A DNA stretch of 64,000 bases from positions 1-64,000 of the forward strand of contig RSEE01000159.1 in assembly GCA_003971905.1 (NCBI GenBank), read 5' to 3'. This stretch comes from Moniliella sp. 'wahieum' (lineage: Eukaryota > Basidiomycota > Moniliellomycetes > Moniliellales > Moniliellaceae). How positions within the stretch are numbered: the stretch's first letter is position 1; each line of letters starts with the position of its first letter. Shown in pieces: positions 44,801 through 55,340 of the stretch. The notes under the pieces are model-generated. The model saw only the letters and a program-made list of their open reading frames with translations, was not told the origin of the DNA and made no database searches. The position numbers and the translations under genes were made by a program.

Positions 44801-45793
44801 GGCACGACGGCATCCCGTGCCGAGCCTGGTTCGCCCGATGGGCAGGGCGAGGGGGAAGAGAATGGTCTGTTTGTCACGTTTGTCAATCGGATCATGAACG
44901 ACGTGACGTTCTTACTGGACGATGCTCTGACCAAGTTGGTCGAATTGCACGATGCGCAAGTCAAGTTGGCTGATATTGAGGCAGGTCGGTTGCCGGCCGA
45001 TGCGCCGGTCGAGCGTCCTCCTGGGGGTGCGTCGAATGAGCGGAGTGGCGAGACGCCACGCACCGCACTGGAGCAAGCGCAGGAATCGGTGCGGCAGCTC
45101 GAGGGTCAAGTCAAGTGGATGTTGCACTATGGTGGACTGTTCCTTCGTGTCCTCGGCCGTTTCGCCGCTCGCTCGCCTCAGACTTTCCTCCTTCCTGAAC
45201 TGGCAGACCGGTTGGCCGCTATGCTGGATTACGTGTTGGGGCTGCTTGCGGGTCCGCGGACGGAAAGTCTCAAAGTGCGCGACCCGAAACGCGTCGGGTT
45301 CTACCCTCGTGCACTGCTGCAAACTCTATTGCGGATCTACGTGGCGTTATCGCAGCAAGCCAGTTGCCGGGCCTTGGTGGCGGCTGCGATCGCGCGCGAC
45401 GGTCGGTCGTACGATGCACGGGTGTTCCACAAGGCGGCCGGCTTGGCCCGCAAGCACATGTTACTTGCACCTACGGAAATTGACACGCTTGCGCTCCTGG
45501 TGCAAGAGGCCGAGAAGGACCGAGCGGCGGACGCGGCGTTAGAGGAGGACCTGGCAGATGCGCCGGACGAGTTCCTGGACCCGTTGATGGCTACCTTGAT
45601 GCGCGACCCGGTCATGTTGCCTGCTTCCAAGATGGTCATGGACCGTGCTACCATCAAACAACATCTCCTTTCTGACCCTAGCGACCCGTTCAACCGCATG
45701 CCCTTGGCCTTGGCCGACGTGCTGCCCCAGCCCGAGTTGAAGGCCAAAATCGAGGCGTGGCTGCAGGAAGTACGCGCCAAGCGAAGCGCGTAA
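41864..45793 (+). CDS. UFD2: Ubiquitin conjugation factor E4 (U-box ligase)
   Basis: The start ATG at 41864 (MADDLPAGDQRPSAWVPKAW) leads to VLGVTLNRG and YLAEAA, the N-terminal Ufd2 region, and to an acidic run near 42865-42905. An intron of about 66 nt starts at 43101 (GTATGT) after LAENKVLAEM. The Ufd2 core then reads FLGPLLRLSTFADTFPAFAL, LVNALVRSGPSVGKENVLRF, MLPEYILTDAADIMRFVARH, DTYVRNPFVKARLAETLYYM and NRIMNDVTFLLDDALTKLVE. The C-terminal U-box is complete: DEFLDPLMATLMRDPVMLPA and TIKQHLLSDPSDPFNRMPLA, ending EVRAKRSA-stop. Ufd2 elongates ubiquitin chains on substrates delivered by Cdc48 to the proteasome. Length near 1200 residues is slightly above average. At least four one-base frame changes lie between 44030 and 44440 and others in the N-terminal third; the 44440-45793 half is uninterrupted. 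Confidence 0.94.
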
Positions 45794-46601
45794 ACGCCGC
45801 CGTTCAGTCGTGGCGTCATAGCGAACTGAAACATCCAAGTCATCCGAGTCTCGTTGGGTTGGCCAGGGGGGTGGACGAGGGGAACACACGCAGCTGGAAT
45901 TGAATGGTGGTATAGCGCGAGGCAGGAAAAGTTAGACTACTTAGTAGCCACGGAGCCACAAATAGCAAGCATCACTTACGGTTGGCTTGGGTGGCCATAA
46001 GACCGAAGACGGGTATAACTTACCACCCGCGCTTGGCCGTCCGGCCAATCGGTTCGCTCTCTGCTTATCGTCTGGCCGCATGGGTTCGTTCCAGGAACAG
46101 CTAGAGAGAGAGTAGTAGTAGGAAGTAGCACCGTGAGGATCGTCAATTCGATTAGTCGAGGACTATAATAATGCCGTGTAACAGTAACTACTGTGGATTG
46201 CTTTTCTACATGGCGCTGCACTTCCCAGATTTCGTGCGCCGGCATCAGACCGGATGAGGTGCGGCTGCCGTCGACCCACCTCCCGCCCCTGGTCGTCGTC
46301 GTGGAATATTGGCTAATATTGGCGTTGGCAGTGGCTGGACCTGGATGGTTTCCAAGCGCATTGCATCACCCCCATCTTCGCCGACGCCGACTGCCCTTTC
46401 AACGACATGGCGAATGATCAAAGGCATGACGCGTGACGTTTGACGCATGCATGACGGCCGTGCGTGCGGAATTCAGTGCTCCATCCCCGCCCCATTCTGG
46501 GCTATTTCCGCCTGGCAGGCGTCCAACCCAACGAACGCCCAACGCCACGCCACACCTCGCCACGCCTCGCCTCGCATCGCGCCCCCTCGACCACCATCGC
46601 A
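45794..46601. other. Intergenic region upstream of PDCD5
   Basis: About 800 bp. Carries AATATTGG units (46306-46320) and a TGACGCG motif cluster (46427-46446). No gene is seen. Confidence 0.45.
46427..46446 (+). promoter_or_regulatory. TGACGCG cluster upstream of PDCD5
   Basis: TGACGCG-TGACG followed by TGACGC, with an ACGCGT core, about 160 bp upstream of the start codon. Function inferred from position. Confidence 0.42.
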
Positions 46602-47316
46602 ATGGAAGACGCTGACCTGCAAGCCATCCGCCAAGCACGTCTCGCCCAGCTGCAACAGGGTGCGCCTACAGGAGGAGCAGGTACGTTGAGAGTCGAATCC
46701 GTGTCTTTGGCTGTGCGAAGCCAACTGACCACCGCCCTTGTGGCTCAGGCGCCGGCCCATCCATGCGCGGTGGAGCAGACCAGGAAGAACAGCGCGCAGC
46801 CCAAGAGGAGATGAAACGCGACCTCTTGACTCGCATTCTCGATCCCAGTGCGCGAGAACGGCGTACGTACGTATCGATTGTTCCCCCCTTCTCCTTCCCC
46901 TTGCTTTCCTAGCGCAACACTGTGACTGATCTGTCTGTGGTGGGGGGGTAGTATCGCGAATTGCTCTCGTCAAGCCCGCCAAGGCAGATGCGATCACCAA
47001 TCTGCTAGTCCAACTGGCCAAGTCGGGCCAGATTCGGCAACGCGTGTCTGAGCGTGAACTGATTGACCTGCTGGACCAAGTGGAGCAGCGCTCGGGGGGC
47101 GACAGCGAGCCTAAGATCATTGTATGTCCCATGTCTGTCTTCTCACTTGGGCACTATTTCCTTACCTTGATGGTGAACAAGCATGTCCCACAACGTGTTT
47201 CCTGGCCCTCGTACACTTGAAGTATGGGATTCGGAAACGGAAACTGACCCCGCTTTTGGCAGATGGCACGCAAGAAGCAAGTTCTGGATGACTCGGACGA
47301 CGACTTTGACCTGTAG
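46602..47316 (+). CDS. PDCD5/TFAR19 family DNA-binding protein
   Basis: Four exons (46602-46680, 46749-46862, 46952-47121, 47263-47316) join in perfect frame. They give MEDADLQAIRQARLAQLQQG, the typical PDCD5 N-terminal helix, then DQEEQRAAQEEMKRDLLTRI, LDPSARERLSRIALVKPAKA and IRQRVSERELIDLLDQVEQR, ending KKQVLDDSDDDFDL-stop. The LSRIALVKPxKA block and the acidic DSDDDFDL end define the family (about 138 residues here). The protein is small, nuclear/cytosolic and linked to chaperonin and Tip60-type functions in animals; the fungal role is poorly known. All splice sites are GT-AG. No frame defect is seen. Confidence 0.95.
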
Positions 47317-47728
47317 TTCCTGTGACAATGCAGATGGCATCCACAATTTCCTATCGTCTCTGTCGCCATGATACATGTTTGATCATGTGACGACGGGATT
47401 GTCCTGGTCTTAGCCTTTTCCCCTTTATCTTAGAGGAAGTTCAAGTGCAGAGTTAGACAGTATGATGCGCCCAAGGGGAGGACCAATTTCACTTCCTGCA
47501 GGATGGGAGGGGTCAGAAAAGGCTGAGATATGGTCCCCCACGTTCTGGTGCTTGAAGGTTCACGAAGGGTCCGCTTCTTCATCTGCTTGGGGCAGTCTTC
47601 TACCTTGGCATGAACCAATGTACATCATGGCGCAGTGGTTTGAGGCGCACTGTCACAACTCTGCCTTACAGTGGATTGGAACCTGACCCATACATTCTGC
47701 TCTACTGTCTTGAAAAACACATGCATAT
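47317..47728. other. Convergent spacer PDCD5 / J-protein
   Basis: About 410 bp between two gene ends. Nothing specific is recognised. Confidence 0.4.
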
Positions 47729-48938
47729 TTATCGTCCCTTTTGCGCCTTCCCTCCCTTAGCCTTGCCCTTAGACTTGCCCAAAAGACGTTGCTGAGCCGC
47801 CAGGAACTCTTCCTCTGTCGGCTCCCCAGGCTCAACGCGAGGCGCAAGGGGGTCCCTACGCTCCCGCTTGCCCTTACCTCCGCGTGCCTTGTGGCGAGCA
47901 TCAGCCTCTGCATGAGCATCTGCTTCGAGTCGTGCCAAAAGTCCCCCGATCCCACCGCCACGATTGGCTTGTCGACGCTGGATCAGTGCCGCCAGACCGT
48001 CGAGATCCTCCTCTTCGGGCTCGTTTGCCTCGTCCTTGTCCTTGGACGTCTTGCCCCGGGCTCGTTTGGCAGGCTTGCTTGGTTCTTATCGTCCTCGGGA
48101 GGCTGGTCGGAACGAGAGGCGGATTTTTCCTTGCGCGACCGCTTCTTTCCCCCGTACACCTCGTCCCAGATCCCAAGTTCCTTCGCGTGCTCCTCGGCTT
48201 CGGCCGCTTCCTTGCGCGCGTTTTTGCGCATCTTTTCCCTCCCTTGGTGTCAGCGAGCGAGGCGGTCCATCCTTCCAGTTTCTCAAGATCGTGAGAGCGG
48301 ATGCCATCCTCAACAAGAGCGATGAACCGATCTTCGTCCGTAAGTTCGTTGGCACAGGGCACCGTCTTGAGGATCTCGAAGAGCGAGCCATCGTTGGAAC
48401 GGTAGGCTTCGTACACATCTTGCTTCTCCTCTTCGGAGCCTATTTGGTTTTTCGTTAGTTTTGCTAATGTGCAGGCGAGTACCCAAATCAAGGAAACGAA
48501 CGTACCGACATATTGTTTTTTAAAGTCATCGATCTTTTCCACACACATCTCATCAAAGATGTCGCGGAAGTACTCGTCCCAGCTAAAGCCATCCTCAGTG
48601 GCAAAGCCCTCATCGTCCGGCCCGTCGCGTCGTACCGCTTCCTTCGCTCCGGGGAGGAGAGAACAGCATATGCAAAGCCGAGCTGGTGGAACTTGGTCGT
48701 ATCCTCCTCTGTGCCTTTGCCAGCTAGCTTGTCAGGGTGGAGACGCAGCGCACCACTGGGAGGCTTCGTGTCAGTTCTGGTACATCCATGAGAGTGGCGA
48801 GGATGTCGAGGTAAATACAACATACCGGCGATAGGCCTTTCGGATCTGATCATCACTTGCATCAGACGGGACGGAGAGGACGGCATAGAGGTCCACTTCG
48901 CCGTCGGGGAAGAACTGAAGCGCAGGGTCGGGGTCCAT
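47729..48938 (-). CDS. DNAJC9-like J-domain protein
   Basis: The first in-frame ATG is at 48938 (MDPDPALQFFPDGEVDLYAV). The J domain is YAVLSVPSDASDDQIRKAYR, split by an intron (48825-48756) right before RGALRLHPDK, which holds the essential HPD. It continues FHQLGFAYAVLSSPERRKRY and EYFRDIFDEM. A second intron (48505-48440) joins KQYV to GSEEEKQDVYEAYRSNDG. The rest, SLFEILKTVPCANELTDEDR and KMRKNARKEAAEAEEHAKEL, is the helical region of DNAJC9. A basic tail GKSKGKAKGGKAQKGR-stop closes it at 47729. DNAJC9 proteins are nuclear histone and Hsp70 co-chaperones. One base is missing in an A run near 48245 and another change lies near 48075. The upstream GTG-initiated frame has no ATG and was not used. 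Confidence 0.88.
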
Positions 48939-49545
48939 GGGGGCTGGTGGTTGCTCGAACGAAGGACTCCCCCCACTCACCCTCTCGCGCGTCCACCTGG
49001 CTGCCGCGGCGCGACGCGACGGGTGGGCCGGGCTGACGTCAGCAGAAATGGGATGCTTACGCCGCTAGGGGAAATTGCAATTTCATGACTGGGTCCAAGA
49101 ATCAAACTGCAGGTCGTTTGCGTTGCGGCATCCAATCAATACCTGCCCATTCTCACCTCTTCCGAGGACTCCCAGAAATGACTCCTCAGCGACGTTACAT
49201 CGCCCACGTACAGAAAACAAGAGGGGCTCTGCCCTCACCCACCAAGACTTACATTCTAATGTCCAAACTCCATTCCTTGGTAAAAAGCCCGCAATACGTA
49301 ACTGATAGTATTCCTCCACCGCTGGTTTCTGCCGTTTGCAGCAGAACGGACCTTACCCTTCCTCGGATCCACGACGGCGCCCGCGCTAGAAAGGTCACAT
49401 AGGTCACAAGGTCACAAGGTCAACTATAGTCAAGTAAGGAAGAGAGCAGAGCGCAGAAAGGGGGGGGGGGGCTTTCTGCCTCGGCAAGCACCGTGGTAGC
49501 ATATGAACCGGCTAGTACCCTGTCTCCTCCGTCCCCTCTGCTTCG
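48939..49545. other. Spacer between J-protein start and SR-protein end
   Basis: About 600 bp, with AGGTCACA repeats (49392-49421) and a G run near 49463. No gene is seen. Confidence 0.4.
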
Positions 49546-50531
49546 TCATTCGCCACAGGCTGCGGAGGGGAAGGGGTACGCGGCGGATGGTCCGGCGAGA
49601 AGAGTGATGTTCACCTTTCCCTGCGTTGGCGAAGAGAGGACGCGGTGAAAAGTCCTGGTGGCGGTCCTCGCGGCTGTCTTGCTGGCCGAACGGTAGTTCT
49701 CCTCACGGTCGATTGAGGGGTACCGTTCCTCATCCTGGTCCCTCGAGTGTAGTGCGATCCTCACGGTAGCGAGGCGGGGAGCGGGCCTTGGAAGTACCAC
49801 GCTCCTCACGGTAGCGAGGAGGAGAGCGCTCCCTGAAACTCTGCGAGGGAGGAGACCTCGAACGGCGCGCAGAGCGGGAGTGCCGAGGAGGAGGAGGGGG
49901 CAGGAACGAAGGGTCCTCCGGATCAGCACGGAGGATATTTCCTTGCATCCTCATGCCGTCGATGCGCAGCCGCTTCCAGGTCGTCGGGGGATTCAAACTC
50001 AAGGATGCCCTCGTCGCGACGGTAGGGGTCGACATCGGCGAAAGAGACGTAGCCGTACATGCGTCCCAGATCCTTGACATCTTGCCACGAAGTGCCAGGG
50101 GGAAGGTTGCTCAAGTAGAGTCGGAACCGAGGACGACGCGGGGGGGCGCGCGGGCCGCCGGCCGGGCGCTTGGCAGGTTCGACGATCAGCCGTTCGCCCA
50201 TGAACATACGGCCGTGCAGATCCTGGCAGAGGAGGTTAGTGGCATGCTCGTGGCGTGGCGCCGTGGTGGATGAGAGAGGAGAGAGAACATAGGATGCATC
50301 GTCGGCATCACGAGGGTCGTCAAACTCGACAAAGGCAAAGTTGCCGTTGCCCATGATGCGCACATCGAGAGGCGCTGGAAGGGCACGGGCGTCAGTTAAT
50401 ACGGTATCTCAGCGGGAGGGCGGGGGGTAGGGGAAACGTACGCCATAGCGTCCAAACTCGTCCTCGAGGTCGCGGATGCGCACGTCGGGGGCGAGGTGGC
50501 CGACGTAAAGACGGGTGAATGCGGCGGGCAT
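49546..50531 (-). CDS. SR-type splicing factor with two RRMs
   Basis: The ATG at 50531 opens MPAAFTRLYVGHLAPDVRIR, with RNP2 LYVGHL. After an intron starting at 50441 the reading is VRIMGNGNFAFVEFDDPRDA (RNP1). An in-frame 66-nt intron (50288-50223) precedes DLHGRMFMGERLIVEPAKRP. The second RRM is FRLYLSNLPPGTSWQDVKDL and YGYVSFADVDPYRRDEGI. The tail carries RS-like units: RHSRSARRSRSPPSQSF and two SPPRYRE repeats. RRM-linker-pseudoRRM-RS order matches Srp1/Srp2/SRSF1-type proteins of pre-mRNA splicing. One base is out of phase at the first acceptor and further changes lie in the tail, so the stop at 49546 is tentative. Confidence 0.85.
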
Positions 50532-50793
50532 GGGTTGGTTGCTGGCGCTCGGAGTGGTGGGGCAGAGCAAGGGCGTCCTGGGTGGCGGCCCCGCACTCTA
50601 AAAAAAGCGGCTGAATTTAACTTGACTAAGCGAGTTTGAGTGCGGCGGAATGTGCACTTCCGCCCGCGGCCCGATTTACCCCGCCAGAGCGTGTGGGCTG
50701 GCGGGTGCGGTTAGGGTTCGGCGTCGCAAGCAACGTGGCCGCCGCGCAGAACTTCGCAGCGCCCCTCCGCCGCAGCCCACCCGCCATCGACCG

Positions 50794-52980
50794 ATGGACG
50801 GACTGATTGTGGTCGGCGGCGACGGCCGCGCGGTGCTCGCGTCGCGCTTTGCCAGCAGCAGCAGCAGCAACACGCTTGCGCGCGCCCAGTATGCCCGCAT
50901 CCACCTCGACCGCTGGCACGAGGAGGTGCTGACGGCATTCCATGTCGCCGAGCAGCAGCGCGCGGCGCAACCTCTGGCCCACGCCGCCCCATCGCTGGTG
51001 CCTACCAGTGCCGTGTTCGCTGCCGCCTTCCCCGGCTCCTCGCTCAACAATCCAGCTCTCGAGCGTCCCGACAGCGCGACCCATTGGGCCGCACCGCCGT
51101 CGCAGGCGAGGCCGAAACCCTTCTGCCCAGCTCCTTGATCCAACACAATACGCAGCTTCCGGGCTCCGATGTGCGTCTTCCCCCAGCACGGACGAAGACC
51201 GACCTTCCTCCGCTTCTCTGGGTGGAGGGTGTCCCCCTCTCGCTGCCAGTTTGGGAAAGGCCGGCCCGAGGACGAAAGCGACTTCAGTGAGAGCGAGTCC
51301 GAGTCGGGCTCCGAAGTTGCGTCGTCCAGAAAACGTCCCCACCTCCTCCCCAAGGGCATGACGAGTGACTGGGAAGCGGAAAAGGTGGGGAGCGGACCCT
51401 TCTCCTCCCCCGACCTCCTCTCCACCCGAGGTGCTGCCCACTCTTTTGACGGGTACAGTTCTCTACCACAAGTCCCACAACGATCTCCACTTTCTTTTGC
51501 CGGTCTCCTCTGCCACCACTCCGGTGCTGATGCCACCTACGTTCCTCGATTTTTTCGTGCGTCTACTGAGCGACTATGGGGGGAGCGCAATACCTCACCA
51601 CCGACGGTGTGAGGGAGAACTTCGACCTGATATACGCGTTGATGGAAGAGGTGCTGGACGATGGCGGGGCCTGGCCGATCTTGACGCAAAACTGGTTGTT
51701 GGAAAAAATTGTTCCCCCGGAGACGGGCTGGACTGGATTGGCAGAGCGATGGGCAGACAAGAGCGCGCGGTATGTTTTTGTCACCTCCCCCCCCCCTCTT
51801 CCTATGCAAGGAGCGTCCCATTTTCCCTCATGCTTAACTTCTCCGGAATACCGGGCGGGTCTCGATCACTCTCTACTAGTCAAACTACCTCCCTGTTCTT
51901 CACGTACGCATGCTGACACTCTGGAAGCATCTCGGCCTCTTCAAGTGCACCCACCGACGCTGGACAGATCCGTGCGGCCCTTGCCTCCGGTGGCGCGCCA
52001 TGGCGCCCCCCGTTGGTCAAGCATGCACGCGAAGATATCCTCTTTGACCTAATCGAACGCGTTGAGGGAACGTTTTCCCGCACTGGCACCCTCGTGCGAG
52101 CCACAACGGGTCTCCGTGTCGATGGCAACTCGCGCCTCAGTGACTCGCCCCAAGTTTCCCTCGTTCTTGTTCCGCGAGCATCGTTGGGTACCCCCTCCTT
52201 TCACCCCTGTGTAAGGTTACGTCCGTGGCAGAAGGAAGGAGCCCTGGACTTTGTCCCCCCGGATGGCCGGTTTACTCTGGCTCACTTTCGGTGCCCCACC
52301 CCTTCTTTGCGGGAGGTAGAGGCAGTGATACCTTTCAAGTTGGAATGCAAGATGCGTGTTTCGCCCGGAGAGAATGGGAGGAAAGCGGATTTTCGGCTGG
52401 ATCTGGAAGCTCTTGCGGCCAGTGGCAAAGCTGGGTATGGGCGGCTGGCAACGGCCAGACAGTGTCGCAACTGGTTCTCTCCTTCCAGGTGCCAGAGGAT
52501 GCGACCGACATGGACTGCTCCTTATTTGCGTTTGCGGCCAGTGGCTCGAGCGGCGGGTCGGGGAGAAAGCAAGCGCACGCCCGACGAGGCCGGGTGTGGC
52601 TTTACGACCCGAAACTGCGTGTGCTCCGATGGGCTTTGGGAACGATCCGGCCTGGTCGGGCGGTGCGGATGAGGGGTTCCTTCCGCACACGCAGTCTCGC
52701 GCCCGTGGTTGGAAGCAATGTCGGGGTCCAATTTACCCTTGTCAATGGCGGGCACCAAGCCGCCCTCACCGCCGGCCGCACCTCTCTCTTGGGTGCGCAT
52801 GCGACTCGTATCTCCGTTTCCTCCGCGCGCCCACCCAGGGAGAAAGTGGAATGGAAGGATTTGGGTCGCAGTCACGTGGCAAGTCCAAAGCGGTCGCGGG
52901 AGGCACGACGATCCGCCCCAAGGTCTTCAAGGGGGGTGTGGGGCGTGTTGATGGCCGATTTGGAGTACCGCTGGGCTTGA
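50794..52980 (+). CDS. APM3: AP-3 complex subunit mu
   Basis: The start MDGLIVVGGDGRAVLASRFA is the mu longin-domain strand. After an acidic Ser-rich insert (DESDFSESESESGSE) come VLYHKSHNDLHFLLPVSSAT, RENFDLIYALMEEVLDDGGA and LLEKIVPPETGW, the end of the longin domain and linker. An intron begins about 51771 (GTATGT). The mu homology domain reads REDILFDLIERVEGTFSRTG, SFHPCVRLRPWQKEGALDFV, PPDGRFTLAHFRCPT and WALGTIRPGRAVRMRG, and ends VLMADLEYRWA-stop at 52980. The FHPCVRL and FVPPDGxFxL blocks with the late-domain linker identify the mu-3 type. AP-3 sorts cargo such as alkaline phosphatase from the Golgi or endosomes to the vacuole. The acidic insert makes it longer than usual. Many one-base frame changes occur, but the domain order is normal. 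Confidence 0.84.
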
Positions 52981-53638
52981 GCCTGATCAAAGCATGGAAA
53001 TGCAGTCACCAATCACCTTGTTCTCGTATTTTGCGCGAACGCTGCTCATGACGTCTGCGTGGGAGAGTGATCATTATCAATTAGCAACCGGAAGACGTAT
53101 CGCCAGTCGAATTCAGCCTTGATTCGAACTGGTCGCTGGGTGATGTCAACGAGCTCGGTTCGATCTTGAGACTGTGCATGTGCCCTTTTAGTCCTGAGCG
53201 CGCCCTGAGCGCTACGAAGTGTGCGAGATACATCGTGATAGATATTCATTGTAGGTCCTGACTCGCTTGAAGCTTGAGGGACCTCTGTCCGAGAATTTCT
53301 AGAACGAATCGATAAGAGGAGGAGGAACTCGCTCCGGGGATAAGGCCTAAGGCCTAAGGGACCAAGGCTCATACATGCGTAGAATCGGAACTCTCGTGAA
53401 GAGAGAAGGCCGAAGGGGTGAGATTGTCTGCGCGAAGTCCTATCAGAATGTCTGCTCGAAGAAAGTCCTATCAGGAACGCTCCCTTACTCTAAGGACCGA
53501 TGCCCCGACTATAGCTACATGCGGAGAAAATCATGAAGGAAACCAATGAAATGAATCTAGCTTACAAGGCAGTGACAAAAGGCGGTAAGGGGGGGGGGGG
53601 GCATGGGAACTGCAGAGTGGGGTGCCGGTGAACGTCGC
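52981..53638. other. Convergent spacer AP-3 mu / P5CDH
   Basis: About 660 bp. A minus-strand open frame of 108 codons (53372-53046) has no recognisable family and is not called. GGCCTAA direct repeats occur near 53343. Confidence 0.4.
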
Positions 53639-55340
53639 TCAAGGCAAGTTGGAGGGGTAGATGAAAGTCGAAGGCTGGATCGAGGTTTCCTTGATCGTGC
53701 GGGCGTTGAGGAAGCGCCCAAAGATGGAGGGCGAACCAGCCTTGTCGTTCGTACCCGACGCGCGGGCACCGCCAAATGGCTGCTGGCCGACCACAGCGCC
53801 CGTGCACTTGTCGTTGATGTACATCATGCCCGACGAGTTGCGGAGGTAGTTGTTGGCCTCGATGATGCCCTCGCGGCCCGTTCCAAAGATGGAGCCAGTA
53901 AGCGCATACTCGGTCGTGGTGTCAATCAGCTCGCACACCTCTTGGATGGGCATGGCATCGGGGTAGGGGAAGACAGTCAACACTGGGCCGAAAATCTCAC
54001 TGCGCATCGTGACGCTCTTGGGGTCGCTCGTCTCAATTACAGTAGGGTGAACGTAGAAACCCTTCGAGTCATCAGCCTTGCCGCCAGCGACCACCTCGCC
54101 TCCCTCCTTGATCGCAGCCGCGATCATCGAGGTGATCTTGTCGAACGAGTGCTGCGCAATGACGGGGCCCATAAAGTGCTCAAACTCCTCGGCGGGTCCA
54201 AGGGTGATCGTGTTGACGGCCGACGCAAGCTTCGCCTTGAACTCGCCCTCCCACACTCTTCGGCACATAAAGACGAGACAGGGCACTGCACTTCTGCCCC
54301 TGGTACTCAAACGCACCGCGAACTGCCTGGGTCACAGCCGAGTCCACATCGGCATCCGGCAGGATCAGATGGAAGTTCTTGCCGCCCGTCTCGCCAACAA
54401 TGCGAGGGTAGCCGCGGTAAATGTCGATGTTGTTGCCAATCTGCTTCCAGAGCGAACGGAAAACGTGGGTGGAACCGGTAAAGTGCAAGCCGGCAAAGTC
54501 CTTGCTGTTGATAGCCGCGCCCACGATAGGCTCAGCAGGGCCAGGGACAAACTGAATCACACCATCGGGCATACCGGCCTCCTTGAAAATCTGGTAGAGA
54601 AGGTAGTTGCTGTACATGGCCATGGGGCTAGGCTTCCACAGGGTCACGTTGCCCACGATAGCCGGGACAGCGACAAGGTTGCCTCCAATGGCGGTGAAGT
54701 TGAAGGGCGAAACAGCAAGGACAAAGCCCTCGAGCGGACGGTACTCGAGGCGGTTCCACGACGTGGGAGAGTGCTTGGGAGGCTGAGTGCGGTAGATCTG
54801 GTCGACGTACTGCACACCGAAACGGAGGAAGTCGCAAATCTCAGCTGCCGCATCGATCTCTGCTTGCCACACGTTCTTGCCCTGGCCCAGCATGGTGGCC
54901 GCCATGATCTTGAAGCGGTACTTGTTGGAGATCAGGTCCGCTGCCTTGAGGAAGATCATGGCGCGGTCGTTCCAGGGCATGTCGGCCCACGCCTGGCGGG
55001 CCTTCAAGGCGCCAGCGATGGCCTCCTGCACAAGCTCGGGGGTGGCTTCCTGGAAGATGGCAACGGAGCGCCCTTGGTGTTGCCGGGGTTGAGCTGCGTC
55101 GCAGTCTTGCCCGACTTGACCTCCTCGCCATTGATCACCAACGGGATCTCCACAGGACCGGCAGCAATCATGGCCTTGAGCTCAGCTTGCAGCTGGAGAC
55201 GGTCGGCCGAGCCAGGCTCGTAGTTGCGCTAAGGGGCGGGCGAGTCAGATAAAGCACCAGGAACGGGAGAAGGCAGGACATACCATAGGCTCATTGAAGG
55301 CCGGGGGGATGTCGTAGATACCGAAAGTAGGAGCAACCAT
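53639..55340 (-). CDS. PUT2: Delta-1-pyrroline-5-carboxylate dehydrogenase
   Basis: Exon 1 (55340-55284) reads MVAPTFGIYDIPPAFNEPM. A 54-nt intron (55283-55229) leads to RNYEPGSADRLQLQAELKAM. The aldehyde dehydrogenase fold is complete: FVLAVSPFNFTAIGGNLVAV (NAD site), LWKPSPMAMYSNYLLYQIF, HFTGSTHVFRSLWKQI, IVGETGGKNFHLILPDADVD with the general-base Glu, and FEYQGQKCSALSRLYVP with the catalytic Cys. MRSEIFGPVLTVFPYPD and VVGQQPFGGARASGTNDKAG follow, with the end TFIYPSNLP-stop. The enzyme oxidises P5C/glutamate semialdehyde to glutamate in mitochondria, the second step of proline use. Two frame changes occur: a missing G near 55070 and a missing GT dinucleotide near 54250. Length of about 545 residues is normal. 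Confidence 0.97.

Noticed and set aside
48939-48980. Upstream extension of the J-protein (SGGSPSFEQPPAP)
   Set aside because: It has no ATG and would need a GTG start; the ATG at 48938 gives a normal J-protein N-terminus.
53095-53180. TTGATTCGAACTGG resembling a tRNA B box
   Set aside because: No A box, acceptor stem or T-run at the right distances could be found.
53046-53372. Minus-strand open frame of 108 codons between APM3 and PUT2
   Set aside because: No motif, no neighbouring exon and a spacer-like base pattern.
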